Shown: piece after piece, positions 35,353-44,623 of the stretch
Numbering within the stretch: position 1 is the stretch's first letter
How the letters are laid out: the number at the start of each line of letters is the position of its first letter
DNA from: Rhizobium leguminosarum bv. trifolii WSM2297
GTDB lineage: Bacteria > Pseudomonadota > Alphaproteobacteria > Rhizobiales > Rhizobiaceae
Length of the DNA: 64,000 nucleotides
Assembly (NCBI RefSeq): GCF_000271845.1
Contig: NZ_JH719394.1
Location: 130,828 to 194,827, forward strand
Direction: 5' to 3'
Position numbers and translations under genes: made by a program
Notes under the pieces: model-generated
The model's database searches: none
Seen by the model: the letters and a program-made list of their open reading frames with translations, nothing else
What the model was told of the DNA's origin: nothing

Positions 35353-35774
35353 GCGCCTTCGATCTCAGCGATCCCGCAACCATCGCATTCCTCACCGACG
35401 CGCTGACGGTTGCCGGCGTGGAGGGGCTCGAAATCTCGCGGCCGGACGGGCAGCTTCGCATCGTCGTTTCAGAGGAGGGCGGCACCCGGATCAGTGCGAC
35501 GGATGCGACGCTCTGCGCTGCCGGTTCCGCACCTGTCGTCGTGAAGGCGCCGATGGCCGGACATTTCTGTGCAGAGCATCCGGCCGCCGCTGCCATGTCG
35601 CGAACTCTGCCGCGGTCCATATCCGATGCCGGCATCCTCGGCTTCGTCAGGGTAGGGCAGGTGCTGCTTCCCCTTCGCGCCGGCCATTCCGGTGTTTTGA
35701 CCAGGCTGCTCGCCGAGCCCGGCGCGCTGGTCGGCTTCGGTGACCCTCTGTTCGAAATCGAGCTGCCATCATGA
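35349..35774 (+). CDS. Second biotinyl-domain protein lacking the biotin hairpin
   Basis: A 141-residue AccB-like protein. The C-terminal domain starts at about 62 (APVVVKAPMAGHF) and ends GVLTRLLAEPGALVGFGDPLFEIE as in biotinyl domains, but where the EAMKM hairpin should be it reads GQVLLPLRAGHSG, so the acceptor Lys and several residues are gone. It cannot be biotinylated at the usual site. It is translationally coupled to both neighbours (four-base overlaps), so it is retained rather than decayed, perhaps as a structural subunit. Confidence 0.8.
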   Translation: MSAFDLSDPATIAFLTDALTVAGVEGLEISRPDGQLRIVVSEEGGTRISATDATLCAAGSAPVVVKAPMAGHFCAEHPAAAAMSRTLPRSISDAGILGFVRVGQVLLPLRAGHSGVLTRLLAEPGALVGFGDPLFEIELPS

Positions 35775-36478
35775 TCGTCACGACGAACAGACATGCCTCG
35801 CAACGCGAAATCGTTCCGGCCACCCAAAGCCGGGCGCGGGTTTCCTCAATCGGCGCAAGATCCTTCCTGCTCGAGGCGCCAGGCGATTTCGATCTCATCG
35901 CGCAGCGGCGGATCTGGGCCCTGTCCCAGACGATGAAGGGCTGGACGGACATTGCGGAAAACATTCCGGGGATGACCAACCTGCTGGTGATCCTCAGGGA
36001 GGCGCCCGAAAATCCCGATGCGGTGGTCGCCCGGCTGCTGGAGGCTTGGGAGAATGCGCGGAGCATCGATCTCAACGGCAAGACCATAGAGATCCCCGTT
36101 CATTACGGCGGCGAACATGCGACCGATCTTCCAGCCCTTTGCGATCTCTCGGGCTTAAGCGACCGGGAGGTCGTCCGCATCCATCATCAAGCCACCTATC
36201 GGGTCTTCGCCTTGGGCAGCGCGCCTGGTTTCGGCTATCTGCATGGCCTCGATCCGCGCATCTACATGCCGCGAAAGACCGTGCCCTCGCTGAAGATGGC
36301 GAAGGGCTGCGTGACCATCGGCGGCATGCAAACCGGCGTCGCCATGCTCACCGGTCCCAACGGCTGGAATTCCATCGGCTTCGCGTCGCTTGAGATGTTC
36401 GACCCGACCTCGCCGACCCCCGCGATGATGGCGCCCGGAGATACGGTGCGGTTCTTGCCGGAAAGGATCGAACTATGA
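35771..36478 (+). CDS. pxpB: 5-oxoprolinase subunit PxpB (KipI/allophanate hydrolase subunit 1 type)
   Basis: A 235-residue member of the PxpB/KipI family, one of three subunits of the prokaryotic ATP-dependent 5-oxoprolinase that opens 5-oxo-L-proline to glutamate. It shows the IPVHYGGEHATDLPALC segment, the HHQATYRVFALGSAPGFGYL region and GNVMTG-like TGPNGWNSIG. It overlaps the genes before and after by four bases. PxpB-PxpC pairs occur in many bacteria; the full PxpA-B-C set here supports the oxoprolinase reading. Confidence 0.9.
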   Translation: MIVTTNRHASQREIVPATQSRARVSSIGARSFLLEAPGDFDLIAQRRIWALSQTMKGWTDIAENIPGMTNLLVILREAPENPDAVVARLLEAWENARSIDLNGKTIEIPVHYGGEHATDLPALCDLSGLSDREVVRIHHQATYRVFALGSAPGFGYLHGLDPRIYMPRKTVPSLKMAKGCVTIGGMQTGVAMLTGPNGWNSIGFASLEMFDPTSPTPAMMAPGDTVRFLPERIEL

Positions 36479-37470
36479 TCGAGGTCCTTGAAAGCGGCCC
36501 TTTCAACACTGTGCAGGATCTGGGACGTCCCGGCTACCGCGACATCGGCGTTTCGGCGAGCGGCGCCATGGACCCGTTGGCAGTCCGGATCGGCAATATT
36601 CTCGTCGGCAATGACGAGAATGCGGCTGTGATCGAGGTGCAGACCTTCCCGTTCAGCCTGCGTTTCGAGCGTCGGACTGTCTTTGCCGTGACCGGCGCCG
36701 ACGGCCATCCTCACCTCGACGGATCGGAACTCATTCCCTGGTGCGCCTATACGGCAGAGCCCGGACAGGTTCTTCAGCTGCTGCAGCCCCCGCGGCTGGC
36801 GCGCTCCTATGTTTCGGTCGGAGGCGGGCTGGATATTCCTGTTGTCATGGGATCGCGAAGCACGTCGCTGCGCGGCGGCTTCGGCGGCAATGCCGGCCGG
36901 CCGTTGGCGAAGGGCGATCGGATCGCCGTCGGCGAGGACGCGGAGATTGGCATGCTGCCGGCCACGGGCCTCGCCGTCGTCGAGCCGGCCGTGGCGCTCC
37001 GCGATGTCTTCCCGGCGCCCGTCGACGGCGCCTTGCCAATCCGGGCGCTGCCTGCCGGCGAGCATGAACTTTTCGCCGGAGACGGCGAAGCCTTCTGGGG
37101 CCAGACCTGGCGGATTTCCTCGCGAAGCGACCGGACGGGCTACCGCCTCTCCGGCGAGCCGATCACGCCGACCGCATCGATCGAGATGCGCTCCCACGGC
37201 GTCGTGCCCGGCGTGATCCAGGTTCCTCCCGGCGGCGAACCGATCGTGCAGATGAGCGAAGCGAACACTGCCGGCGGATATCCGAAGGTCGCCGGCGTGA
37301 TCGAATGCGACCTCTGGCGGCTCGGACAGGCCCGCATCGGCGCCCGCCTGAAATTCGTCCGGTCGACGCATGCGGAAGCGCGCGCGGTCGAACAGGCCGT
37401 CGCCCGCTATGTCGAGGATGTCAGGCAAACATCCCAAATGGTCAAGCGCGCCCTGAAAGCGATGGCCTAA
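36475..37470 (+). CDS. pxpC: 5-oxoprolinase subunit PxpC (KipA/biotin-dependent carboxyltransferase type)
   Basis: A 331-residue PxpC/KipA protein. It opens MIEVLESGPFNTVQDLGRPG, the family start, continues with GVSASGAMDPLAVRIGN, and has the later SDRTGYRLSGEPI and HGVVPGVIQVPPGGEPI segments. It forms the complex with PxpB. The family is homologous to the C-terminal domain of urea carboxylase, which explains why carrier and biotin carboxylase genes sit in the same operon. Confidence 0.92.
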   Translation: MIEVLESGPFNTVQDLGRPGYRDIGVSASGAMDPLAVRIGNILVGNDENAAVIEVQTFPFSLRFERRTVFAVTGADGHPHLDGSELIPWCAYTAEPGQVLQLLQPPRLARSYVSVGGGLDIPVVMGSRSTSLRGGFGGNAGRPLAKGDRIAVGEDAEIGMLPATGLAVVEPAVALRDVFPAPVDGALPIRALPAGEHELFAGDGEAFWGQTWRISSRSDRTGYRLSGEPITPTASIEMRSHGVVPGVIQVPPGGEPIVQMSEANTAGGYPKVAGVIECDLWRLGQARIGARLKFVRSTHAEARAVEQAVARYVEDVRQTSQMVKRALKAMA

Positions 37471-37491
37471 GGCCATTGAAAGGAGGAACTG

Positions 37492-38259
37492 ATGAAGATC
37501 GATCTGAATTCCGACATGGGCGAAGGATTTGGTCCCTACCGGCTGTGCGACGACGAAGCGATGATGAAAATCGTCTCCTCGGCCAACATCGCCTGCGGTT
37601 TTCACGGCGGTGACCCCGATACGATGGGCCGCATGGTGCGGCTGGCAAAACAGAATGGCGTCGGCATCGGCGCCCATCCAGGCTTGCCCGACCGGCTGGG
37701 GTTCGGCCGGCGCGAAATACCTTTCCAGGCGGACGAGCTTCGCCAGCAGATGCTTTACCAGCTCGGCGCCCTGATGGCGATCGCCAGAAGCGAGCGCGTC
37801 ACCGTCTCCCATTTCAGCTTCCATGCCGCCATGGGCAATATGGTCAACCGTGATCCTGTCCTCGCCGACCTGATGATGGATGCGATCGCCACCGTCGACG
37901 CCAATCTCGTCGTCTTCGTCACGGCTGACAGCGAGATCCAACAGGCGGCCAAGCGCGCGCGTCTGAAGACGCTGGCGCTTTTCCTCGCGGACCGGGCCTA
38001 TGACGCCAGCGGCAAACTCGTCGCACGCGGGCTCCCCGGCGCCGTCATCAAGGGCGAAGCCGCCGTGCGCGCTCGCGTCCGAAAATTCCTCGTCGATGGA
38101 ACCGTCGAGACGATCGACGGAGCCGTGATCGCGATGCCGGCACGCTCCATCCTCGTCCATAGCGACACGCCCGGCGCCCTCGACCTTGCCGGCATCGTGC
38201 GCGGCGAAATCGAAGCCACGGGCGCGACACTCGCTCCCGCCGCAGAACTCGCCGACTGA
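37492..38259 (+). CDS. pxpA: 5-oxoprolinase subunit PxpA (LamB/YcsF family)
   Basis: A 255-residue LamB/YcsF protein opening MKIDLNSDMGEGFGPYRLCD with SSANIACGFHGGDP and GAHPGLPDRLGFGRR, all hallmark segments. PxpA is thought to act on the phosphorylated or cyclic intermediate of 5-oxoproline cleavage. AAGGAGG lies just before the ATG. It follows pxpC by 21 bases, so accB-accC-like genes, pxpB, pxpC and pxpA form one transcription unit. Confidence 0.93.
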   Translation: MKIDLNSDMGEGFGPYRLCDDEAMMKIVSSANIACGFHGGDPDTMGRMVRLAKQNGVGIGAHPGLPDRLGFGRREIPFQADELRQQMLYQLGALMAIARSERVTVSHFSFHAAMGNMVNRDPVLADLMMDAIATVDANLVVFVTADSEIQQAAKRARLKTLALFLADRAYDASGKLVARGLPGAVIKGEAAVRARVRKFLVDGTVETIDGAVIAMPARSILVHSDTPGALDLAGIVRGEIEATGATLAPAAELAD

Positions 38260-38319
38260 CGCAATCCCGATCGCCCGCCGGCGGCCTTAATTCCAATCTC
38301 TCATCGAAGGACCATGCCG

Positions 38320-39522
38320 ATGTCCGTCATCGCAGACCGCCTGAAAAACGTCTCCATATCCGCATCCGCCGCCATGACCCAGCGCGCCCGGGAACTGGCC
38401 GCCCAAGGGATCAAGGTCGTCAGCCTCTCCTCCGGCGAACCGGATTTCCCCACACCGGCACACGCGATCGAAGCGGCGTATGCGGCAGCGCTTGCCGGCG
38501 ATACGAAATATCCGCCGATGGACGGTACGCCGGCGCTCAAATCCGCCATCATCCGGAAATTCAAACGCGACAACAATCTCGATTATGATGCCAGCCAGAT
38601 CGTTGTCTCGGGCGGCGGCAAGCAGGTGATCTTCAACGCCATGCTGGCAACCTGCAATCCGGGCGACGAGGTCGTCATCCCCACGCCCTCCTGGGTCAGC
38701 TATGCCGACATCGTCAAATTCGCCGGCGGCGTCCCGGTCGCCGTCCCCTGTTACGAGCAGAACGGCTTCAAGCTGCGTCCGGAAGATCTGGAGGCGGCGA
38801 TCACGCCGCGCACCAAATGGCTCTTCCTGAATTTCCCGAACAATCCGACAGGAGCAGCCTGCTCTCGGGCCGAGATGGCCGCCATCGCCGAGGTCATGCT
38901 GCGCCACCCCAATGTCTGGATCATGACCGACGACATTTACGAGCATCTGGTCTATGACGACTTTCAGTTCTGCACGATCGCGGAAGTCGAACCCAGACTA
39001 TACGATCGTGTCCTGACGATGAACGGTGTCTCCAAGGCTTACGCGATGACCGGCTGGCGGCTCGGCTTCTGCGCCGGCCCAAAAGAACTGATCTCGGCCG
39101 TCAGCAACGTCAACGGCCAGAATGGCGGCGGCATCGCGACGCTCACCCAGGCAGCCGCGACCGCAGCGCTCGACGGGCCTCAGGATCTCTTGAAGGAGCG
39201 GGCGGCGATCTACAAGACGCGACGTGACTTCGTTCTCGACAAATTGTCGGGGGTGGAAGGGCTGCGCTGCCATCGGCCCGAAGGCGCCTTCTATATCTAT
39301 CCCAACATATCGGGACTGATCGGCAAGACCAGCAAGGGCGGGCGCAAGATCGAGACCGACGTCGACTTCGTCATGGCGCTGGTGGAGGAACATCACGTCG
39401 CGACCGTGCAAGGCGCGGCTTACGGAATGAGCCCTTTCTTTCGCATTTCCTACGCGACAAGCATGGAAAAACTCGGCGAGGGCTGCGCCCGCATCGCTGA
39501 GTTCTGCAACGATATGCGCTAA
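38320..39522 (+). CDS. Class I PLP aminotransferase, aspartate-type
   Basis: About 400 residues of fold-type I aminotransferase. Substrate and PLP motifs include SLSSGEPDFPTP, FPNNPTGA, MTDDIYEHLVYD and the Schiff-base Lys in NGVSKAYAMTGWRLG, with the C-terminal FRISYATS Arg. ATG 38320 has GAAGGA eight bases away; ATG 38314 is too near it. It is 60 bases after pxpA and likely in the same operon. Acting on glutamate or a glutamate-like product of oxoprolinase would give a 2-oxo acid; that link is inference. Confidence 0.9.
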   Translation: MSVIADRLKNVSISASAAMTQRARELAAQGIKVVSLSSGEPDFPTPAHAIEAAYAAALAGDTKYPPMDGTPALKSAIIRKFKRDNNLDYDASQIVVSGGGKQVIFNAMLATCNPGDEVVIPTPSWVSYADIVKFAGGVPVAVPCYEQNGFKLRPEDLEAAITPRTKWLFLNFPNNPTGAACSRAEMAAIAEVMLRHPNVWIMTDDIYEHLVYDDFQFCTIAEVEPRLYDRVLTMNGVSKAYAMTGWRLGFCAGPKELISAVSNVNGQNGGGIATLTQAAATAALDGPQDLLKERAAIYKTRRDFVLDKLSGVEGLRCHRPEGAFYIYPNISGLIGKTSKGGRKIETDVDFVMALVEEHHVATVQGAAYGMSPFFRISYATSMEKLGEGCARIAEFCNDMR

Positions 39523-39537
39523 CCGGCAACCGCGCTT

Positions 39538-40443
39538 TTAACCCTTCAACCGCGCCGTCAATTCGAGGAGGATGTCGCGGACGGCAAGCGCCGGTTCCGA
39601 CAGGGGATTCTGGTCGGAAACGCAAAGCGACAGGGTTTCCTCGATCCTGGGCGAGACGAGCCGGCAGATCAGCGGCTCGCTCGATTCCGAAACGATGCGA
39701 TCGGCTATGGCTTTCGGCATGATCGTCGCACCGAGACCGCTGCCGACCGCGCGGGCGAGCGTGCGCACGATTTCGACTTCCGCCACGACCTTCAAATTGG
39801 TGCGGGTGCGGGTGAAGGCGGTATCGACCGCGCGGCGGACGAAATTATAAGCCGGCGGCAACAGCAGTGGTATTCCGTCGAGAGCGTTCACGGACACGGG
39901 TTTTGCATCCGCTTCGATCGCGAAGTCGCGATGCGCCACAAGGAAAAACTCTTCGCTGAGGAGCGGTTCGAACCGCACGCCCTTGATCGGCCCGGTCCCA
40001 TGCAGAAGCGCCATCTCCAGCCGGCCGTTCATGATCATCTGGCTATAAGTCTGACCGACGCTTTCGGTCAGATGCAGCAAAATACCGGGATGGCGTTTAC
40101 GGGTCTCCGCTAGCAACTCGACCGACAGCGTCGCGGCACTGCTGAACGGCACTAGACCGACCGACACGCGTCCGGCAAGAGAATTGCCAGCCGCCGATGC
40201 ATCGGCTTGCGCCTGCTCCATCTGCCGAAGGATGATCTGCGCATGGCGATATACCGCGTGTCCCGCATCGGTCATGCTGACGCCCTGCTGGCTGCGGATC
40301 AACAGCTTGTGGCCGAAATGCTCTTCCAGCGCCGCAAGCTGCTGGCTCAGAGCCGGCTGGGCGATATGCAAAAGATCCGCCGCTCGCGTGATGCTGCCGC
40401 TGTCGACGATCACGATGAAAGATTTGAGGCGTCTGATGTCCAT
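39538..40443 (-). CDS. LysR-family regulator, Nac/Cbl-like
   Basis: A 301-residue LysR protein. The start MDIRRLKSFIVIVDSGSITR and LHIAQPALSQQLAALEEHFG are the typical helix-turn-helix of the Nac/Cbl branch; ATG 40443 is taken on that basis though its ribosome site is weak (40479 is an alternative). It converges with the aminotransferase gene and diverges from the SDR gene at 40675, so it probably controls the rightward SDR-importer-aldolase operon. Confidence 0.9.
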   Translation of the reverse strand: MDIRRLKSFIVIVDSGSITRAADLLHIAQPALSQQLAALEEHFGHKLLIRSQQGVSMTDAGHAVYRHAQIILRQMEQAQADASAAGNSLAGRVSVGLVPFSSAATLSVELLAETRKRHPGILLHLTESVGQTYSQMIMNGRLEMALLHGTGPIKGVRFEPLLSEEFFLVAHRDFAIEADAKPVSVNALDGIPLLLPPAYNFVRRAVDTAFTRTRTNLKVVAEVEIVRTLARAVGSGLGATIMPKAIADRIVSESSEPLICRLVSPRIEETLSLCVSDQNPLSEPALAVRDILLELTARLKG

Positions 40444-40674
40444 GGGGATCGGGGTACCATTCTGATCTGCGGATGGCATGTTTGCAGAGGCGCATTGCTT
40501 TTGCAACGCGACCCGGCCTGAAGCGAGGCTGCGAGCGAATGCCGGCATCGCCGCTTTCTCTTCTTCGGCAGGCGCACCCGCTCCATAACCGTTGCTTATT
40601 GCTCCAAAGATAATCGGTCTTAGGCAAGGGGTTAAAGCTTCGCTACTGTCTCGAACAACAACAAGGGAACGACA

Positions 40675-41448
40675 ATGCCATTCTCCGACTACAAGACCGC
40701 ACTGGTGACCGGCGCCTCCTCCGGTATCGGCGCAGCCGTCGTTGAGCGGCTTTGCCGAGAGAATATCGAGGTCCACGCGATTGCCCGGAGCGCCGAAGCG
40801 CTGCAACAGTTGGCCGCGCGGACGGGCTGCATAGCCCACGTCATCGATGTGACGAACCGTCAGGCAATCGCTGAGCTCACACGTCGCGTGGACTTCGATA
40901 TTCTCGTCAACAATGCCGGTGTCGACCGGCCGAAGAAGTTCCTGGAAGCCGACGAGGGCGATATCGATCTCATCGTCGACGTCAATCTGCGGGCGGTCCT
41001 GCACATTTGCCGGCTCGTGGTGCCGGGCATGGTGGCGCGCGACCGCGGCCACGTCATCAACATCTCTTCGATCGCGGGCGCCTATAATTTCGGCGGCAAC
41101 TCCTCCTATCACGCCACCAAGGCCGGGGTGAGCATGCTGTCCAACCAGCTGCGCATCGACGCTTTCGGCAAGCGCGTGCGGGTCACGGAAATCTGCCCCG
41201 GCCGGGTCGCCACAGACATTTTCAATCACGTCCACGGCAATGATCCCAGCATCCGGGAACGGTTCATCGACGGGTTCGAACTGCCGCAGGCAACCGATAT
41301 CGCCGACGCGATCGCCTTTGCCATATCAGCTCCCGTCGCCGTCAACATCGGGCATATGGAAATCACGCCGACGCTGCAGGTCATGGGTGGCCTGCAGACC
41401 GCCAAGCCGCAGCCGAAGACAGATCCATCCGGGGAGCCAACGCCGTGA
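40675..41448 (+). CDS. Short-chain dehydrogenase/reductase, YdfG-like
   Basis: A 257-residue SDR with TGASSGIG (about 13-20), NNAG, the ISSIAGAYNFGGNSSYHATKAG catalytic region (Ser, Tyr, Lys) and ICPGRVATDIF. Proteins of this type (YdfG branch) oxidise serine, threonine or other beta-hydroxy acids with NADP. It is the first gene of an amino acid importer operon and overlaps the permease gene by four bases, so it likely acts on the imported amino acid or hydroxy acid. Confidence 0.9.
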   Translation: MPFSDYKTALVTGASSGIGAAVVERLCRENIEVHAIARSAEALQQLAARTGCIAHVIDVTNRQAIAELTRRVDFDILVNNAGVDRPKKFLEADEGDIDLIVDVNLRAVLHICRLVVPGMVARDRGHVINISSIAGAYNFGGNSSYHATKAGVSMLSNQLRIDAFGKRVRVTEICPGRVATDIFNHVHGNDPSIRERFIDGFELPQATDIADAIAFAISAPVAVNIGHMEITPTLQVMGGLQTAKPQPKTDPSGEPTP

Positions 41449-42152
41449 GCGGTTTCGACCTTTCGGCAATCCTCGGAAATCCCGAATATGCGGCCATGCT
41501 GCTGCATGGCATCGAGATGACCTTCATCATTTTTGCCGGATCGTGGTCGCTGGCGATGGCGCTCGCGTTGCTGCTGCTCTGTATACGCCTGTCGCCCTTT
41601 CGCTTCGGCGATCCGTTGGTCGCCGCTTACGTATCCTACCACCGCAACGTTCCCACCCTGGTTCAGCTAATGCTGTGGTATTTCGGGATCTTCACCCTGA
41701 TGCCGAGCGGGTTGGCGACATGGCTCGCAAGCCATAACGCCGAGGCGATCTTTGCGGTGATCGGGCTCGGGCTCTGCCAGGCAGCCTATTTCAGCGAAGA
41801 TCTTCGTTCGGGTGTGCGCTCGGTCGGTCCCGGCCAGATGGAGGCATCCCGTGCTCTTGGCCACGGTTATGTCTCGGCGATGCGTTTCGTCATCATGCCA
41901 CAGGGCGTGCGCAACGCGCTGCCGCCGCTCATCAATCACAGCGTCTCCCTGTTCAAGAACAGTAGTCTCGCCGTCGTCATCGGCGCGTCGGAACTGACGC
42001 ATGCCGTCAAGGAAATCGAAAACCTCAGCTTCCGCACCTTCGAGATCTACCTCGTCGGCACGGTTCTCTATCTCTTCTTCTCGCTCGTGATCATGAGCAT
42101 CGGCGCCTATCTGTCGATGCGCGCCGATCCTGCCAGGAGTGCGCGCGCATGA
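41445..42152 (+). CDS. Polar amino acid ABC transporter permease
   Basis: A 235-residue HisM/GlnP-type permease with about five hydrophobic helices and the EAA-loop GPGQMEASRALGHGYVSAMRFVIMPQ. It overlaps the preceding SDR and the following permease genes by four bases each, one coupled unit. Confidence 0.92.
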   Translation: MSGFDLSAILGNPEYAAMLLHGIEMTFIIFAGSWSLAMALALLLLCIRLSPFRFGDPLVAAYVSYHRNVPTLVQLMLWYFGIFTLMPSGLATWLASHNAEAIFAVIGLGLCQAAYFSEDLRSGVRSVGPGQMEASRALGHGYVSAMRFVIMPQGVRNALPPLINHSVSLFKNSSLAVVIGASELTHAVKEIENLSFRTFEIYLVGTVLYLFFSLVIMSIGAYLSMRADPARSARA

Positions 42153-42904
42153 TCCAGGACATGATCGCCATCGTCCGAGACTACTGGCTGCTGCTCTTGA
42201 TCGGCCAATATCCGAACGGACCGCTGGGCGGGCTCGCCAATACGCTGATCCTTTCAGCACTCAGCATCACTCTCGCCTTTCCGGCCAGCATCCTCTTCGC
42301 ACTGGCGCGGCTTTCCAAATCTCCGCTGCTGCGCTGGCCGGTCACTGCACTTGTATATTTCACGAGGGGCGTGCCGCTCTTGATGCTCATCTTGTGGAGC
42401 TATTTCCTGGTTCCGCTGCTGACCGGCGCCGACGTGCCGAGCTTCGTCACCATGCTGACGACGCTCGTGGTCTATCAGAGCGCGTTCCTCAGCGAAGTCG
42501 TCCGTGCCGGCATCGTCGCACTCGGGCCCGGCCAGATGGATGCGGCGCGTGCGCTCGGCCACGGTTACATGGGCGCGATGCGCTTCATCATCTTGCCGCA
42601 GGCACTCTACAACATGATCCCGAGCATCCTTTCCACCTTCGTCTCGACGATCAAGGACACGACGCTCGGCTATGTGATCAACGTGCCGGATCTGACCTTT
42701 GCGGCAAGCCAGGTCAATAACCAGCTCCTCACCCAGCCCTTCCAGGTCTTCCTCATCCTGGCGATCGTCTATTTCGCCATCTGCTGGACGCTGACCTACT
42801 TCGCAAATCGCCTCGAGCGTCGCATCACGCGGCGGCGTGCGGGACTGCTCAACGTCCCCGCCACCGTGGTCACGCCGTCGAAAATCATATCGGAGCAGCT
42901 ATGA
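42149..42904 (+). CDS. Polar amino acid ABC transporter permease
   Basis: The second permease, 251 residues, with the matching EAA loop [20 protein letters not shown] and a late [15 protein letters not shown] segment. It forms the heterodimeric channel with the gene at 41445. Its stop overlaps the ATPase start by four bases. Confidence 0.92.
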   Translation: MIQDMIAIVRDYWLLLLIGQYPNGPLGGLANTLILSALSITLAFPASILFALARLSKSPLLRWPVTALVYFTRGVPLLMLILWSYFLVPLLTGADVPSFVTMLTTLVVYQSAFLSEVVRAGIVALGPGQMDAARALGHGYMGAMRFIILPQALYNMIPSILSTFVSTIKDTTLGYVINVPDLTFAASQVNNQLLTQPFQVFLILAIVYFAICWTLTYFANRLERRITRRRAGLLNVPATVVTPSKIISEQL

Positions 42905-43665
42905 CCATGTCCGTTTCAACGCAGGAATCGCAGACGATCCGGCTTTCGCAGGTCTGCAAGAGCTACGGCGATTATCCGGTTCTGAAGAACATCGATGCGC
43001 AGGTGGCGCGCGGCGAGGTCGTGGTCATCTGCGGACCTTCCGGCTCCGGAAAATCGACGCTGATCCGCACGATCAATCGCCTCGAAGAGATCAACAGCGG
43101 ATCGATCACCCTCGACGGCCAGAACATTCATGCCTCCATGCGGGCAAAGGCACTCAACGCGATGCGCAGCCGGATCGGCTTCGTATTTCAGAACTTCAAC
43201 CTGTTTCCGCATCTCTCGGTCGCCGAAAACGTGTCGATGTCGCCGATCCGGGTGAAGGGCGTCGCGGCCGATGTCGCGCATGAAAAGGCGCTCAAGCTCC
43301 TCGATCGGGTCGGCCTCGCCGACAAGGCCCGCGCCTATCCCGGTCAGCTTTCAGGCGGCCAGCAGCAGCGGGTGGCAATCGCCCGCGCCCTCGCCATGGA
43401 ACCGCCGGTGATGCTGTTCGACGAACCGACGAGCGCGCTCGATCCCGAAATGGTCGGCGAGGTACTCGCCGTCATGAAGAGCCTGGCGTCCGAAGGCATG
43501 ACCATGCTCTGCGTCACCCACGAAATGGGGTTCGCGCGCGACGTCGCGGATCGGATCTGGTTCATCGATGCGGGCCAGATCATCGAAATGGCGACCCCCG
43601 AAGAATTCTTCAGCAATCCACGCCATCCCCGGGCTCAGCGTTTCCTCGCTGATCTCAGGCATTGA
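42901..43665 (+). CDS. Polar amino acid ABC transporter ATP-binding protein
   Basis: A 254-residue GlnQ/HisP-type ATPase with Walker [11 protein letters not shown] loop [12 protein letters not shown], signature [15 protein letters not shown], Walker [13 protein letters not shown] and the switch His in [11 protein letters not shown] 42901 overlaps the permease stop; a second ATG is two codons on. Confidence 0.94.
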   Translation: MTMSVSTQESQTIRLSQVCKSYGDYPVLKNIDAQVARGEVVVICGPSGSGKSTLIRTINRLEEINSGSITLDGQNIHASMRAKALNAMRSRIGFVFQNFNLFPHLSVAENVSMSPIRVKGVAADVAHEKALKLLDRVGLADKARAYPGQLSGGQQQRVAIARALAMEPPVMLFDEPTSALDPEMVGEVLAVMKSLASEGMTMLCVTHEMGFARDVADRIWFIDAGQIIEMATPEEFFSNPRHPRAQRFLADLRH

Positions 43666-43697
43666 AAACTAAGCACCAAAAACAAAGGAGAACAGCA

Positions 43698-44534
43698 ATG
43701 AACTGGAAATACCTGACCCTCACCGCCGCATTTGCCGGCCTCGCAGCCGCCGCACCCGCGAAGGCCGATCAGCTCGACACCATCATGTCGGCGAAGACCT
43801 TGCGCTGCGCGACTTTCGCCGACGTTCCTCCCTTCGCCTCGCCGGATCCGAAGACCCGCGAAATGGCCGGTTTCGACGTCGATCTCTGCGGCGCCATCGC
43901 CGAGGAATTGGGAGTCAAGGCCGAAATCAAGCCGGTCTCGGTTGAAGCACGCGTACCCGAGGTCAAGCTTGGCCGCGTCGACATCACCGTTGCCAACCTC
44001 GCTTACACGCTGAGCCGCGCCGAGCAGATCCAGTTCAGCGATCCCTATTATCTCGCCAAGGAAATGCTGATCGTGCCGGCCGACGATGCCGGCAAGATGA
44101 AGGCCGATTACGCAGGTCAGCGCCTCGCCTCGACTAAGGGTTCGACCTCGGAAATGTCGATCAAGCTCAACAAATCCGACCCGGTGACATTCCAGGACAC
44201 GGCCTCGGCCTATCTTGCCGTCCAGCAGGGTAAGGCGCGCGGCATGGTGGCCAACACCATGACGACGACCAAGTTCGTCAATGAATCGAAGAGCAAGGGC
44301 AAGGAAATGCGGATGATCGAGGAGCCGATGCTCTACCAGCCGATCGGCATCGGCATGGCCAAGGATCAGCCGGCGCTGACGGCCAAGATCAACGAAATCC
44401 TGCACAAGCTCGACGCATCAGGCGAGATCAACAAGATCTGGGATAAGTGGCTCGGCCCGAACACCGAATACAAAATGACCCGCACAGACAAAGTCGTGCC
44501 GCTCACGCAGCTGAAGTTCGACCCGATCCCGTAG
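43698..44534 (+). CDS. Polar amino acid ABC transporter substrate-binding protein
   Basis: A 278-residue periplasmic binding protein (SBP_bac_3). AAAGGAG precedes ATG 43698; the signal peptide is cleaved near AKA-DQ. The mature protein has FDVDLCGAIAEELGV, RVDITVANLAYTLSRAEQI and FSDPYYLAKEML. Amino acid-type ligand binding residues are expected at the usual Arg/Asp positions, but the ligand cannot be told. It completes the importer. Confidence 0.92.
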   Translation: MNWKYLTLTAAFAGLAAAAPAKADQLDTIMSAKTLRCATFADVPPFASPDPKTREMAGFDVDLCGAIAEELGVKAEIKPVSVEARVPEVKLGRVDITVANLAYTLSRAEQIQFSDPYYLAKEMLIVPADDAGKMKADYAGQRLASTKGSTSEMSIKLNKSDPVTFQDTASAYLAVQQGKARGMVANTMTTTKFVNESKSKGKEMRMIEEPMLYQPIGIGMAKDQPALTAKINEILHKLDASGEINKIWDKWLGPNTEYKMTRTDKVVPLTQLKFDPIP

Positions 44535-44623
44535 ACCGAGCGGTCTCGGAACCTCCCGAGGACAATGCAACCGAGATAAGACGGCGGGACTTGCCCGCCG
44601 TCTGCCAACGATGTGAGGCATCC

